DNA of 64,000 nt from Bradyrhizobium sp. G127 (GTDB taxonomy: Bacteria; Pseudomonadota; Alphaproteobacteria; Rhizobiales; Xanthobacteraceae), in NCBI RefSeq assembly GCF_021502575.1, contig NZ_JAKFGN010000001.1:1240001-1304000 (forward strand), given 5' to 3'. Both the position numbers and the translations under genes were made by a program. This document shows, piece by piece, positions 52,238 to 61,159 of the stretch (position 1 is the first letter of the stretch; each line of letters opens with the position of its first letter). The notes under the pieces were generated by a model, which did not search any database, was not told the DNA's origin, and saw only the letters and a list, made by a program, of their open reading frames with translations.

Positions 52238-52688
52238 CGCGCCGCTTCCTCGCCCGCATGGGCTGGCTGTCGTCCGGATCGCGCGCAATGAGGCCGGTGA
52301 GGTTCGATCGCTTCCGCCCGCAGCTTCCGCAGACTAGAGCCTTCCCGAGCGTGTGGATCGGCTTGTCGCGCGGCCAGATCACGTCTTCAAGGTTCACGCT
52401 ATGGCTATGGGTGCAGGCGCCGCACTCGACCTGAAGGAAGACGCAGTCCGAGCCGATCGCCTGTGCAATGGTCGGGGAGGGCTCTACATCGCCACCGATG
52501 AACTGCCGCGTTGACCACTCCTCACAAAACAGCCGGTCCCGCATTCGGGCATAGTCGGTCGCCACGATCTCGGCTTCGGCGAGCCGCTTGACCAGACTCT
52601 CATGGGCCCGTTCCGCCATCCGGAGTTGTTTGGCGTAATGCTTTCGGTCTCCGCCCGAGAGCGGAATGTTGATGACTCGCGGCGACAT
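52230..52688 (-). CDS. Zinc-ribbon protein of the SOS operon
   Basis: This 152-residue protein has an N-terminal helical region (about 15-50), then two CxxC pairs (ECGAC about 88-92 and VCGSC about 118-122) forming a probable zinc ribbon, and a basic tail (MRARKRRDV). It lies between two genes with overlaps on both sides (TAATG upstream, 8 bases into SRAP downstream), so expression is coupled. A DNA-binding role alongside SRAP is plausible but unproven. Confidence 0.7.
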   Translation of the reverse strand: MSPRVINIPLSGGDRKHYAKQLRMAERAHESLVKRLAEAEIVATDYARMRDRLFCEEWSTRQFIGGDVEPSPTIAQAIGSDCVFLQVECGACTHSHSVNLEDVIWPRDKPIHTLGKALVCGSCGRKRSNLTGLIARDPDDSQPMRARKRRDV

Positions 52689-52894
52689 TACGGATCCGTA
52701 GGTCGGACACCGACCAGTTTTTCGATCTTGTTGAAATAGGCTTCGCGGTCCCTGGCTTCGTCCTCCAGCGCCGCATCGAATGCCGATTGTTTTGGAAGCA
52801 ATCCCTTGTCTCGGGCCACGCGCGCAAAATTATCGACGGCCTTGTCGTCGGCGTGGCGTGATTTGGCGCGGCGAAAGAACGACAAGATATTCAT
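52688..52894 (-). CDS. Small first gene of the SOS operon
   Basis: This 68-residue basic/acidic helical protein has no membrane segment or known motif (MNILSFFRRAKSRH start, helical DRE-rich end). An AAGGA ribosome site lies 10 bases before the ATG at 52894; a TTG directly before it is also in frame. It is the first gene behind the LexA-box promoter. Function unknown. Confidence 0.6.
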   Translation of the reverse strand: MNILSFFRRAKSRHADDKAVDNFARVARDKGLLPKQSAFDAALEDEARDREAYFNKIEKLVGVRPTDP

Positions 52895-52942
52895 CAATTA
52901 GATTCCTTCACGGGCTGCCTGCAGGTTCTCTCCGTGAAGATC

Positions 52943-52970
52943 AGTTTAGCGGAGAACAGCTCGCGAACAA
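52943..52970 (-). promoter_or_regulatory. SOS promoter with LexA box
   Basis: On the minus strand the LexA box of alphaproteobacteria, GTTC-N7-GTTC, is perfect (52954-52968). It overlaps a candidate -35 TTGTTC (52965-52970) spaced 16 bases from TAAACT (52943-52948). The SRAP operon starts about 50 bases downstream. Confidence 0.85.
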
Positions 52971-53082
52971 ATTCCCCGGATTTTCCACGGGTCTTTGCGT
53001 CATGTTTGCGTAACGTTCTGCCGAAAACTGCTGAGAGGAACCGAGACCGGTTTAAGAAAAGCCCATATTTATTGGGGTTTTC

Positions 53083-53129
53083 TGGTGGGCGCACAAGGGA
53101 TCGAACCTTGGACCTCTCCCGTGTGAAGG
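53083..53129. repeat. attR: 47-bp att core inside tRNA-Val
   Basis: This is identical to 27308-27354; it forms the 3' part of the intact tRNA-Val gene, so insertion left a working tRNA at the right junction. Confidence 0.95.
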
Positions 53130-53157
53130 GAACGCTCTCCCGCTGAGCTATGCGCCC
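53083..53157 (-). tRNA. tRNA-Val (CAC anticodon)
   Basis: This 75-nt tRNA gene has encoded CCA. The 7-bp acceptor stem (GGGCGCA / TGCGCCC), D-arm, a 5-bp anticodon stem with loop TTCACAC giving anticodon CAC (reads GTG, valine), and T-arm with TTCGATC are all present. Its 3' 47 bases are the attachment site of the mobile element. Confidence 0.95.
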
Positions 53158-53301
53158 TAAGCGGCCGATGGGGCCGGTCAGGCCAGCGATTTAGAGAAGC
53201 AGGGGCGGGGGTGTCAAGCGCAGCGGCCTTGATGCTGCAGAATTCGGCTTGAATGACGCGCCGCCGCGTCCGCTTGCGGCCGAAACGCTCCGAATCCCGC
53301 G

Positions 53302-54603
53302 CTATCCGGGCTGGCGGGCACGCGAGGCGTGGGTCTGCAACGCCCGGATGCGCTCGGCCAAGGTGCCGCGCGCTTCGGTGGCGCCGCCGCCTGCCGCCAC
53401 GGCATTGGCCGCCGCGCCGTTCACCGTCGTCGTCTTGACGATGGTGCTGATCGCGGGCTTCTGCGCGTCCGACACCAGGATGGCCTCGATCGGCGAATCC
53501 GGTCCCTCCAGCGTCAGCGCAAGTTTGGCGACCTCGGCGGCAATGTCGTTGATGCGTTCGCGCAGCAGCGCGTTCTCCATGCGCTCGGTGGACCACGAGC
53601 TTTCCGCCTGCTGTTTGATCAGGTTGATCTCGCGCTGAAGTTTGGCGCGCTCGTCGCGGGCGACGGTGAGCTGTTCTTCCAGCGCGGCTTTTTCCGCGCG
53701 CAGCTTTTCCACCGCGGTCGAACTGCCGGCGCCGGACGCCAGGTCCTCGCGCAGCTTCTGCTCGGTCTGTTTTGCCGCTTCGGACTGCTGGCGCAGCAGG
53801 TTGTTCTCGTATTCGCGCTCAGCCAGAATCTTCCCCTGCAAGGCGAGGCGGTTTTCGAGATCGCTGATGCGCGCCGACAGCATCTCGGTTTCCTTGGTCT
53901 GCAGCACGAGCTGGCGGTCGAGGTCGCCGACCTTTCCGCTCAGGTTCTCGACCTTGCCGCGTGCGTCGCTTAGTTCGCGCGTCGCGATCTCCGCTTCGTT
54001 GCGATGATCGGTCAGGCGCTGCTGGCTGCCCGCGACTTCCTTTTCGGCGTCGGCGACGCGGTTCTGCAGCGCCTCGATCTGGCTGCGCACGGCCATCAGT
54101 TCGACCTGGCGGCTTTCCGCCGTCATCGAGCGCTGCGACAGTTCGCTGTTGAGCTTTGCCAGTTCGCTCTGCTTGTCGTTCAGCAGTTGCTCGGCGTTCC
54201 GCAGCGACTGCGTCTTGGAGGAGAATTCCTCCTCGGTCGACCGCAACTGATCCTTCAGCGCCTTCTCGCGCGCTTCCAGCGAAAAAATCGCGGCGTTCTT
54301 TTCGCCGAGTTCGATCTTCAGGCGGTTGATCGCGTCGGATTTCTTGCCGAGTTCGGCCAGCTGGCTCGAGGTCTTGTTCTTGAGCTGCTCGACGCTCATT
54401 TCGAGGCGGCGGGCGGACATCGCAAACTCGGCCCGCAACTGGTCCTTGTCGGCCTGGATTTCGGCCATCGACAGCGGAGTCGCCGCTTCAAGACGCTTCG
54501 TCGTCAGCCGCACCGCGCGGTTGTGAACCAGCGGCACGATCATCAGCCCGAACAGCATCGAAACCAGAAAACCGATCGCCAGATACATGATCGGCTCGAC
54601 CAT
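53302..54603 (-). CDS. Membrane-anchored long coiled-coil protein
   Basis: This 433-residue protein has one N-terminal membrane helix (about residues 5-27) and a coiled coil from about 35 to 355 with many Glu/Lys/Leu heptads, then a short low-complexity Ala/Gly tail. The topology suggests a cytoplasmic rod attached to the inner membrane, a scaffold or cell-envelope organiser. Similar proteins are conserved in Rhizobiales without firm function. It is host DNA immediately beyond the mobile element. Confidence 0.75.
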   Translation of the reverse strand: MVEPIMYLAIGFLVSMLFGLMIVPLVHNRAVRLTTKRLEAATPLSMAEIQADKDQLRAEFAMSARRLEMSVEQLKNKTSSQLAELGKKSDAINRLKIELGEKNAAIFSLEAREKALKDQLRSTEEEFSSKTQSLRNAEQLLNDKQSELAKLNSELSQRSMTAESRQVELMAVRSQIEALQNRVADAEKEVAGSQQRLTDHRNEAEIATRELSDARGKVENLSGKVGDLDRQLVLQTKETEMLSARISDLENRLALQGKILAEREYENNLLRQQSEAAKQTEQKLREDLASGAGSSTAVEKLRAEKAALEEQLTVARDERAKLQREINLIKQQAESSWSTERMENALLRERINDIAAEVAKLALTLEGPDSPIEAILVSDAQKPAISTIVKTTTVNGAAANAVAAGGGATEARGTLAERIRALQTHASRARQPG

Positions 54604-54748
54604 CAGCGTAACCCCTGCAGCAAAAAGACTTTATTCACCATGCCATGGCGCGCGGGGAAAAAGCTAGCTGGACCATGCGTTAACGTGAATCCGCCACCTT
54701 GCTCCCGTGTGGTGGTTCGCAGGTCCGTATGATGCGTTCATCAAGAGG

Positions 54749-55321
54749 TCAGAACGGGTTCCAGGTCGCACGGGGCGTGAACTTGAGATAGCCGATATTG
54801 GCCCCCAGCCGCAGGCCGACGCCGGAGCGGATCGGCACCAGCACGATGCCGTTGGCGGTCAGTGCGGTCATGCCGAACCCGCCGATAATATAGGCAGAGC
54901 CGTCGATGCCGGCGAAGCGCTGATAGATCGCCTCGGTGGCAGGGAGGTTATAGACCAGCACCATGGTGCGCGCGCCGTCGCCGCCCCAGTCGAAGCCGAC
55001 CGACGGCCCCTGCCAGTAGACCCGCAGGTCGCCAGCGTTCTTGGTGTAGAGCGTGCCTTCGCCATAGCGCAGTCCGGCGACGAATGCGCCGCTGCCTTCC
55101 TCGCCCAGCACATAGCCGTTCGGCAGGCCCCACTGGCTGACCGCGCGTTCGATCACCGAGGCGAGACCCCGCGACACGCCGCCGAAAAACCGGTGGCCCG
55201 CGGCGGCCAGCTCGTCCGGGCCATAGTTGTTGCTGCCCGCGCGCTGCTGGGCCGAGGCCGGCATCGCCAGTGAAATCGTCGCTGCGAATACCAGCGCCGC
55301 AATACGCGAAGCGAAGGTCAT
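54749..55321 (-). CDS. DUF1134 envelope protein (EipA-like)
   Basis: This 190-residue exported protein has a signal peptide (MTFASRIAALVFAATISLA, cleavage near ASA-QQ). The mature part matches DUF1134: GHRFFGGVSRGLASVIE, GEGTLYTKNAGDLRVYWQGPS and the Gly-rich IGGFGMTALTANGIVLVPIR block. The Brucella member EipA is a periplasmic protein needed for envelope integrity, so the same role is likely. The ATG at 55321 follows AAGGGG; the frame extends to 55438 without a ribosome site. Confidence 0.85.
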   Translation of the reverse strand: MTFASRIAALVFAATISLAMPASAQQRAGSNNYGPDELAAAGHRFFGGVSRGLASVIERAVSQWGLPNGYVLGEEGSGAFVAGLRYGEGTLYTKNAGDLRVYWQGPSVGFDWGGDGARTMVLVYNLPATEAIYQRFAGIDGSAYIIGGFGMTALTANGIVLVPIRSGVGLRLGANIGYLKFTPRATWNPF

Positions 55322-55470
55322 GAAAGAACCCCTTGGAGCACCAAACGCCCGAGTCTCATGGCCATTGCTTAACGCCTTGCTGAGAGGCATCGGCTTAAGC
55401 TGCGGTCCCACGTCCCCGACTCGATTGTTTATCGGCATGAACTATGACGGCACGGCGGCAGGAAAATAAA

Positions 55471-55947
55471 GTGCGATACCTTAGAATTGCCCGTGTTGTG
55501 GCTATCGCGGCGGCCGGTCTGACCGGCGGGTCGGGCGATGCGGGGGCCATCACCGAGCGGGTGGTGGTGAACCGCTATACCGGCCTTGCCATCGACGGCC
55601 ACGATCCCGTGGCCTATTTCACCGATGGCCAGCCGACCCGGGGCGACCGCGACATCGAGGCGGTCGAGCGGGGCGCGGTCTGGCGCTTTCGCAACGACGC
55701 CAACCGGGCCGCTTTTCTGGCTCATCCAGAGATTTACGGTCCCCGGTACGGCGGTTACGACCCGGTCGACGTGGCGCGGGGCCGGATCGTCGCAGGGCAG
55801 GCGCAGGTGTGGCTGATTTCCGGCCAGCGGCTGTATCTCTTCAGCCGCGACGACAACCGGAGCGCCTTCATGGCCGATCCCGCAGGCGTCGTGAAACAGG
55901 CCGACGGCCAATGGCCGGTGCTGCTGGAAACCCTGTCGGGCCACTGA
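55471..55947 (+). CDS. Exported YHS-domain-like protein
   Basis: This 158-residue protein has a signal peptide (hydrophobic about residues 5-20) followed by a YHS-like domain: GLAIDGHDPVAYFTDGQPTRG and WRFRNDANRAAFLAHPEIYGPRYGGYDPVDVARG. YHS domains are linked to metal binding in transporters and oxygenases; in exported single-domain forms the role is unknown. The GTG at 55471 is preferred for its AGGA ribosome site; an ATG at 55444 is the alternative. It is divergent from the DUF1134 gene. Confidence 0.75.
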   Translation: MRYLRIARVVAIAAAGLTGGSGDAGAITERVVVNRYTGLAIDGHDPVAYFTDGQPTRGDRDIEAVERGAVWRFRNDANRAAFLAHPEIYGPRYGGYDPVDVARGRIVAGQAQVWLISGQRLYLFSRDDNRSAFMADPAGVVKQADGQWPVLLETLSGH

Positions 55948-56049
55948 TCCGACACCGCCGGACACCACTCGATGCCGGCACACTTGCACCAATTACTGTC
56001 AAATGTCGTGCGAATTGGAACGAAACCATGGATGTTGGCTTGACCCGCC

Positions 56050-56511
56050 ATGGCACGCATCGCAAGCAGAAGCTGGACGTCCGCTGAGATCTTGCGCCTG
56101 AGGGAATTGCTCGACGTGGGAATATCGGCGGCGGCTGCCGCCATTGCACTTAAAAAATCAATTATCACCGTTCGAGCAAAGGCCAAGGTTCTTGGCTGTC
56201 CTTTTCAAACGCGAGCCGGCAACGATCGGCTGGTGTCATCCCAGAGGTCCATAGTGCCCACATACTTTTTCGATACGAAGGACGGCGTGACGGTGAGGGA
56301 CAGCGTTGGTGTGTCCTTTCGTCTGGACTCCGAAGCCATCGAGCACAGCAAAATGCTTGCCGGCGAAATACGGCTGAAAGGTCCGGTCAACGAAGCCGAT
56401 CTTCGGATATGCGTCGTCAGCGAATCCGGCCGCGAAGTTCACGTGGAATTGGTGAGTCCGGATGCTGCGGACGTCCCGGAGAATTCTGCCGGCATGATCC
56501 GGTCGCCCTGA
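56050..56511 (+). CDS. HTH-DUF6894 fusion protein
   Basis: This 153-residue protein has an N-terminal helix-turn-helix of the GcrA/Myb-like kind (WTSAEILRLRELLDVGISAAAAA...) and a C-terminal DUF6894 segment (VPTYFFDTKDGVTVRDSVGVSF...HSKMLAGEIRL). DUF6894 is very common as a short stand-alone protein in rhizobia; the fusion to a DNA-binding part is less usual. A regulatory role is plausible. No clear operon partner. Confidence 0.7.
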   Translation: MARIASRSWTSAEILRLRELLDVGISAAAAAIALKKSIITVRAKAKVLGCPFQTRAGNDRLVSSQRSIVPTYFFDTKDGVTVRDSVGVSFRLDSEAIEHSKMLAGEIRLKGPVNEADLRICVVSESGREVHVELVSPDAADVPENSAGMIRSP

Positions 56512-56587
56512 CACGGGTGGGCCCTGCTGCGTCCGGGTCCAGATGGGCCCGACGAAATGCCGCGGAATGATTTCCGGAAGCCGGTTG

Positions 56588-57427
56588 CTAGAGCTTAACG
56601 AGGCTTGCGGCGGGATCACCCCACGCGATGAATTCGGGGACCAGGAAATCCTCGCGCGCTTCCCCGAAGCACAGCGGAGCGCCGTTGCCATCGGTGATCT
56701 TGCCGCCCGCTGCGGTGACCACGGCATGGCCGGCCGCGACATCCCATTCGGAGGTCGGCGACAGCCGGGGATAGATGTCGGCCTCGCCTTCGGCGATCCG
56801 GCCGAATTTCACCGCCGAGCCCAGCGCCCGCCGCACCGCCCCCGGCCGGGCCGAGATAAAGGCTTCGGAGCGCGGATCGCCATGCGACCGGCTCACCGCC
56901 GCCACCCAGGGCTGTCCCGGACCGGGGTGGGCCCGGGTCCGGATCGTATGCGCCGGGCCGGTTTGGCCGTCCCGGGTCATCGGCAGGCGTTCCGTGCTAC
57001 GGCCCACAAGTCCGCGCCAGATCAGCCCGAGGGCAGGGGCGGCGATGATTCCGAGCAACGGCTTGCCGTGGGTGATGAGCGCGACATTGACGGTGAATTC
57101 GTCGCGCCCGGCGACGAATTCCTTGGTGCCGTCCAGCGGGTCGACCAGAAAAAAGCTGTTCTTGTAGGGACGCGCGGCGAGATGGGTCCGTTCTTCCGAC
57201 AAAGCCGGAATCCGCGGCGCGATCCGCTTCAGGCCGTCCGCGATGATGCGGTCGGCGGCCATGTCCGCCGCCGTGACCGGCGATCCGTCGCTTTTGTCGT
57301 CTACCCGCATGCCGGACCGGTCGATCGCGAGAATCGCTGCGCCGGCCTGCGCCACAAGCTCCGTCAGCGGCTCCATCAGGGCGGCGGCGGCATCCCTGTC
57401 GATCGCAGGGCTGGAGGTGTCCGTCAT
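56588..57427 (-). CDS. cysQ: 3'(2'),5'-bisphosphate nucleotidase CysQ
   Basis: This 279-residue magnesium phosphatase of the inositol monophosphatase superfamily removes the 3'-phosphate of PAP made during sulfate assimilation. The metal-binding motifs are intact: ALSEER (Glu), DPLDGTKEF and the C-terminal EWDVAAGHAV. The ATG at 57427 gives the normal length; the frame extends to 57520. It is divergent from chpT. Sulfate activation genes are not in the window. Confidence 0.88.
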   Translation of the reverse strand: MTDTSSPAIDRDAAAALMEPLTELVAQAGAAILAIDRSGMRVDDKSDGSPVTAADMAADRIIADGLKRIAPRIPALSEERTHLAARPYKNSFFLVDPLDGTKEFVAGRDEFTVNVALITHGKPLLGIIAAPALGLIWRGLVGRSTERLPMTRDGQTGPAHTIRTRAHPGPGQPWVAAVSRSHGDPRSEAFISARPGAVRRALGSAVKFGRIAEGEADIYPRLSPTSEWDVAAGHAVVTAAGGKITDGNGAPLCFGEAREDFLVPEFIAWGDPAASLVKL

Positions 57428-57602
57428 CGATGGGTCCCGGTTACGCGCATTATCAGCCTTCAATCCCCTGTGGTCTCGGTGGCAGCGGGAGCAGCCGCAG
57501 TGTATCAAACCATAAAGCACGCGTGATTCGCCGCGTCAGCCCCGTGCCAACCTGTCCACGCTGCGCAAACGCAGTCATCCCGGATAATCTCAGGAAAAAA
57601 GC

Positions 57603-58250
57603 ATGTCTGACACCCCGACCCCCGGTCCGACCCCTGATGCCCTCGAACTCGCCGCGCTGATGTGCTCGCGGGTCTGCCATGACCTCATCAATCCGGTGGG
57701 CGCGATCGTCAACGGGCTCGAGGTGTTCGACAGCAGCAACAAGGAAGACGACAAGGAGTTCGCGCTCGACCTGATCCGCAAGAGCGCGAAATCCACCTCG
57801 GCGCGGTTGCAGTTCTGCCGCATCGCCTATGGCGCCGCCGGATCGGCGGGCTCGCAGATCGATCTCGGCGAGGCGCAGAAGATGACGCGCAACCATCTCG
57901 AGGACGAGAAGACCAAGATCGTCTGGAATCTGCCGCACGTGCTGATGGCGAAGAATCGCGTCAAGCTGCTGCTCAATATGTTCGTCATCGCGCAGCAGGC
58001 GATTCCGCGCGGCGGCCAGTTGACCGTCGATCCGGTGGGCGAGGGCGACACCATGGGCTTCGTCATCCGCGCCGCCGGCACCAACGCGCGCGAGCCGCAG
58101 AACATTGCGTCGCAATTAAATCTCGACAATGCCGGCTCGGTGTCCGCGCATGCGGTGCAGCCGTATTACACGGCGCTGCTGGCGCAGGCCTGCGGGTTGA
58201 AAGTGTCGCTCGCGGCTGAACCCGACGCGGTCACTGTAACCGCAGCCTGA
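57603..58250 (+). CDS. chpT: Histidine phosphotransferase ChpT
   Basis: This 215-residue alphaproteobacterial phosphotransferase passes phosphate from the kinase CckA to CtrA and CpdR in cell-cycle control. The phosphorylated histidine is His26 in CSRVCHDLINPVGAI; the first helical hairpin (about 14-70) and the degenerate ATPase-like C-terminal domain (SQIDLGEAQKM, LLLNMFVIAQQAIPRGG) are complete. It lies 187 bases upstream of the che operon on the same strand, a neighbourhood also seen in related genomes. Confidence 0.92.
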   Translation: MSDTPTPGPTPDALELAALMCSRVCHDLINPVGAIVNGLEVFDSSNKEDDKEFALDLIRKSAKSTSARLQFCRIAYGAAGSAGSQIDLGEAQKMTRNHLEDEKTKIVWNLPHVLMAKNRVKLLLNMFVIAQQAIPRGGQLTVDPVGEGDTMGFVIRAAGTNAREPQNIASQLNLDNAGSVSAHAVQPYYTALLAQACGLKVSLAAEPDAVTVTAA

Positions 58251-58436
58251 CCTATCTTCATAAACTCTTAATGATCGGCTCGCGGAAGGTGCATCCTTCC
58301 GGGAGCATGCGACATTAGCGCTTTGTTCAGCGCGTTCTTTTCGGAATACTCAACCAATATTAAACGCTTTGCACCGACACTGGCCGGAATTCCGGAGGCA
58401 TGACGTTCATGCCTCCCTTGCCAGAAGGCCGGGTGC

Positions 58437-61154
58437 ATGGACGACTTATTGCGAGAGTTTCTCACCGAGACCAACGAAAGCCTCGATACCGTCGATAACC
58501 AGTTGGTGCGTTTCGAGCAGGATCCCAACAACGCGAAGATTCTCGATAACATCTTCCGGCTCGTCCACACCATCAAAGGCACCTGCGGCTTTCTCGGATT
58601 GCCGCGCCTCGAAGCGCTGGCTCACGCAGCCGAAACGCTGATGGGAAAATTCCGCGACGGAATGCCGGTCACCGGCGAAGCCGTGACGCTGATTCTCTCC
58701 ACCATCGATCGCATCAAGGACATTCTCAGCCAGCTCGAGGCGACCGAAGCCGAGCCGGAAGGCTCCGATCCCGATCTGATCGATGCGCTTCATCAGATGG
58801 TCGAGGACGGCATGGCCGCGATGGCGGCTCCGTCCGCTCCCGCGGCCGAAGCCGCGAAGCCCGCGCCGGCTGAAGGCAATCTGATCGTCCAGTCGCTTGA
58901 GCGCGAATTGCGTCCCGGCGAGGTCTCGCTCGACGAGCTTGAGCGCGCGTTCCGCGAAACCGAAACCGAAATCGCCTCGCCGTCGATCGCGCCCGCCCAG
59001 GCGGCAGCCCCGAAGCCGGAAGCGCCGAAGGCGGAAGCTCCGAAGCCCGCCGCGGCGAAGCCGAGCCCGAAAAAATCGGTGATCGAGCACGAGACCGCGG
59101 AAGGCGACAAGGTCGCCAACCAGTCGATCCGCGTCAACGTCGACACCCTCGAACACCTGATGACGATGGTGTCCGAACTGGTGCTGACCCGCAACCAGTT
59201 GCTGGAGATCAGCCGCCGCAACGAGGATTCCGAATTCAAGGTGCCGCTGCAGCGGCTCTCCAACGTCACCGCCGAGCTGCAGGAAGGCGTCATGAAGACG
59301 CGGATGCAGCCGATCGGCAACGCGTGGCAGAAGCTGCCGCGCATCGTGCGCGATCTGTCGAGCGAACTCGGCAAGCAGATCGAGCTGGAGATGCACGGCG
59401 CGGACACCGAGCTTGATCGCCAGGTGCTCGATCTCATCAAGGACCCGCTGACGCACATGGTCCGCAACTCGGCCGACCACGGTCTTGAATCGACCGCCGA
59501 CCGTGTCGCCGCCGGCAAGCCGGAGCAGGGCACCATCCGCGTCTCCGCCTATCATGAAGGCGGTCACATCATCATCTGCATCGCCGACAACGGCCGCGGT
59601 CTCAACACCGAGCGCATCAAGGCGAAGGCGGTCTCCAACGGTCTCGCTTCAGAAACCGACGTCGAGAAGATGACCGAGGCGCAGATCCACAAGTTCATCT
59701 TCGCGCCGGGATTCTCGACCGCCGCTGCCATCACCAGTGTGTCCGGCCGCGGCGTCGGCATGGACGTGGTGCGCACCAACATCGATCAGATCGGCGGCAC
59801 CATCGACGTCAAGTCGGTGCCGGGCGAAGGTTCGAGCTTCACCATCAAGATTCCGCTGACGCTGGCGATCGTCTCCGCCCTGATCGTCGAAGCGGCGGGC
59901 GACCGTTTCGCGATCCCGCAGCTTGCTGTGGTCGAACTGGTCCGCGCGCGCTCCAACTCGGATCATCGCATCGAGCGCATCAAGGACACGCCGGTGCTGC
60001 GGTTGCGCAACAAGCTGCTGCCGCTGATGCACCTGAAGAAACTTCTCAAGATCGACGACGGTGAGTCGAGCGATCCGGAGAACGGCTTCATCGTCGTGAC
60101 GCAAGTCGGCAGCCAGACCTTCGGCATCGTGGTCGACGGCGTTTTCCATACCGAGGAAATTGTGGTCAAGCCGATGTCGACCAAGCTGCGTCATATCGGC
60201 ATGTTCTCCGGCAACACCATTCTCGGTGACGGCGCCGTCATCATGATCATCGATCCGAATGGGATCGCCCAGGCGCTCGGCACCGCCGCCGTGTCGCAGA
60301 GCGAGATCACCGACGAGAGCGCCCACACGCGCATGAACTCCGACGGGCAACTGACATCGCTGCTGGTGTTCCGCGCAGGCTCCGCGCAGCCGAAAGCGGT
60401 GCCGCTGTCACTGGTCACGCGCCTTGAAGAGATCGATGTCGCCAAGATCGAAGTCTCGAACGGCCGCCACATGGTCCAGTATCGCGAGCAGCTCATGCCG
60501 CTGGTGGAGATCGAAGGCGTTACGATCCGCGAGAGCGGCGTGCAGCCGATCCTCGTCTTCGCCGACGACGGCCGCTCGATGGGCCTTGTGGTCGACGAGA
60601 TCATCGACATTGTCGAAGAGCATCTGAGCATCGAAGTCGCAAGCACGCGCGACGGCGTTTTGGGTTCGGCCGTCGTGAAGGGTCAGGCCACCGAAGTGAT
60701 CGACGTCGGGCATTTCCTGCCGATGGCGTTCGCGGACTGGTTCAGCCGCAAGGAAATGCGTCTGTCGTCGACGGCGCAGAGCGTATTGCTGGTCGACGAC
60801 TCGGCCTTCTTCCGCAACATGCTGGCGCCGGTGCTGAAAGCCGCCGGTTACCGCGTCACCGTCGCGCAGAGCGGCGTTGAGGGTCTGGGTGTGCTGCGCT
60901 CCGGCAACCAGTTCGACGTGATCCTGACCGACATCGAGATGCCGGAGATGAACGGTTTCGAATTCGCCGAAGCGATCCGCTCCGACCGCCGCATGGACTC
61001 GACGCCGATCATCGCGCTGTCGTCGCTGGTGTCCCCGGCGGCGATCGAACGCGGCCGGCTCGCCGGCTTCCACGACTATGTCGCGAAGTTCGACCGGCCG
61101 GGACTGATCGCTGCGCTGAAGGAACAGACCGCCGAGATGAGCCAGGCGGCATAA
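58437..61154 (+). CDS. cheA: Hybrid chemotaxis kinase CheA with C-terminal receiver
   Basis: This is a 905-residue kinase. Domains in order: Hpt (phospho-His44 in LVHTIKGTCG), an Ala/Pro/Lys-rich linker (about 120-215), dimerisation domain (about 220-285), HATPase (about 290-475; MVRNSADHGLE, DNGRGL, GRGVGMDVVR), two CheW-like domains (about 475-610 and 640-760), and a REC domain (about 780-900) with Asp in VILTDIEMPEMNG. The dual CheW-like part and REC make it a hybrid of the type found in alternative chemosensory systems. It is the first gene of cheA-W-Y-B-R. Confidence 0.93.
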   Translation: MDDLLREFLTETNESLDTVDNQLVRFEQDPNNAKILDNIFRLVHTIKGTCGFLGLPRLEALAHAAETLMGKFRDGMPVTGEAVTLILSTIDRIKDILSQLEATEAEPEGSDPDLIDALHQMVEDGMAAMAAPSAPAAEAAKPAPAEGNLIVQSLERELRPGEVSLDELERAFRETETEIASPSIAPAQAAAPKPEAPKAEAPKPAAAKPSPKKSVIEHETAEGDKVANQSIRVNVDTLEHLMTMVSELVLTRNQLLEISRRNEDSEFKVPLQRLSNVTAELQEGVMKTRMQPIGNAWQKLPRIVRDLSSELGKQIELEMHGADTELDRQVLDLIKDPLTHMVRNSADHGLESTADRVAAGKPEQGTIRVSAYHEGGHIIICIADNGRGLNTERIKAKAVSNGLASETDVEKMTEAQIHKFIFAPGFSTAAAITSVSGRGVGMDVVRTNIDQIGGTIDVKSVPGEGSSFTIKIPLTLAIVSALIVEAAGDRFAIPQLAVVELVRARSNSDHRIERIKDTPVLRLRNKLLPLMHLKKLLKIDDGESSDPENGFIVVTQVGSQTFGIVVDGVFHTEEIVVKPMSTKLRHIGMFSGNTILGDGAVIMIIDPNGIAQALGTAAVSQSEITDESAHTRMNSDGQLTSLLVFRAGSAQPKAVPLSLVTRLEEIDVAKIEVSNGRHMVQYREQLMPLVEIEGVTIRESGVQPILVFADDGRSMGLVVDEIIDIVEEHLSIEVASTRDGVLGSAVVKGQATEVIDVGHFLPMAFADWFSRKEMRLSSTAQSVLLVDDSAFFRNMLAPVLKAAGYRVTVAQSGVEGLGVLRSGNQFDVILTDIEMPEMNGFEFAEAIRSDRRMDSTPIIALSSLVSPAAIERGRLAGFHDYVAKFDRPGLIAALKEQTAEMSQAA

Positions 61155-61159
61155 GGAAC

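Larger units (their letters stand above)
27308..53129. mobile_element. Integrated tail-only phage-like element (tailocin-like) at tRNA-Val
   Basis: The 25.8-kb element is bounded by a perfect 47-bp direct repeat, one copy of which is the 3' end of an intact tRNA-Val gene. Contents in order: integrase and excisionase-like genes, S24 repressor with operators, early regulators, a lambda-order tail module, fibres, a surface-modification cassette, lysis-like genes, a terminator, and an SOS-type operon. No terminase, portal, protease, capsid, head-tail connector or replication gene is present in any frame between the repeats. It is therefore not a complete phage as it stands. The reading as a tailocin-like or satellite element is inference. 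Confidence 0.88.

Noticed and set aside
27308-53129. Gene transfer agent
   Set aside because: A holin resembling the GTA type is present, but GTA clusters encode terminase, portal and capsid and are not flanked by att repeats with an integrase. The content here is the reverse.
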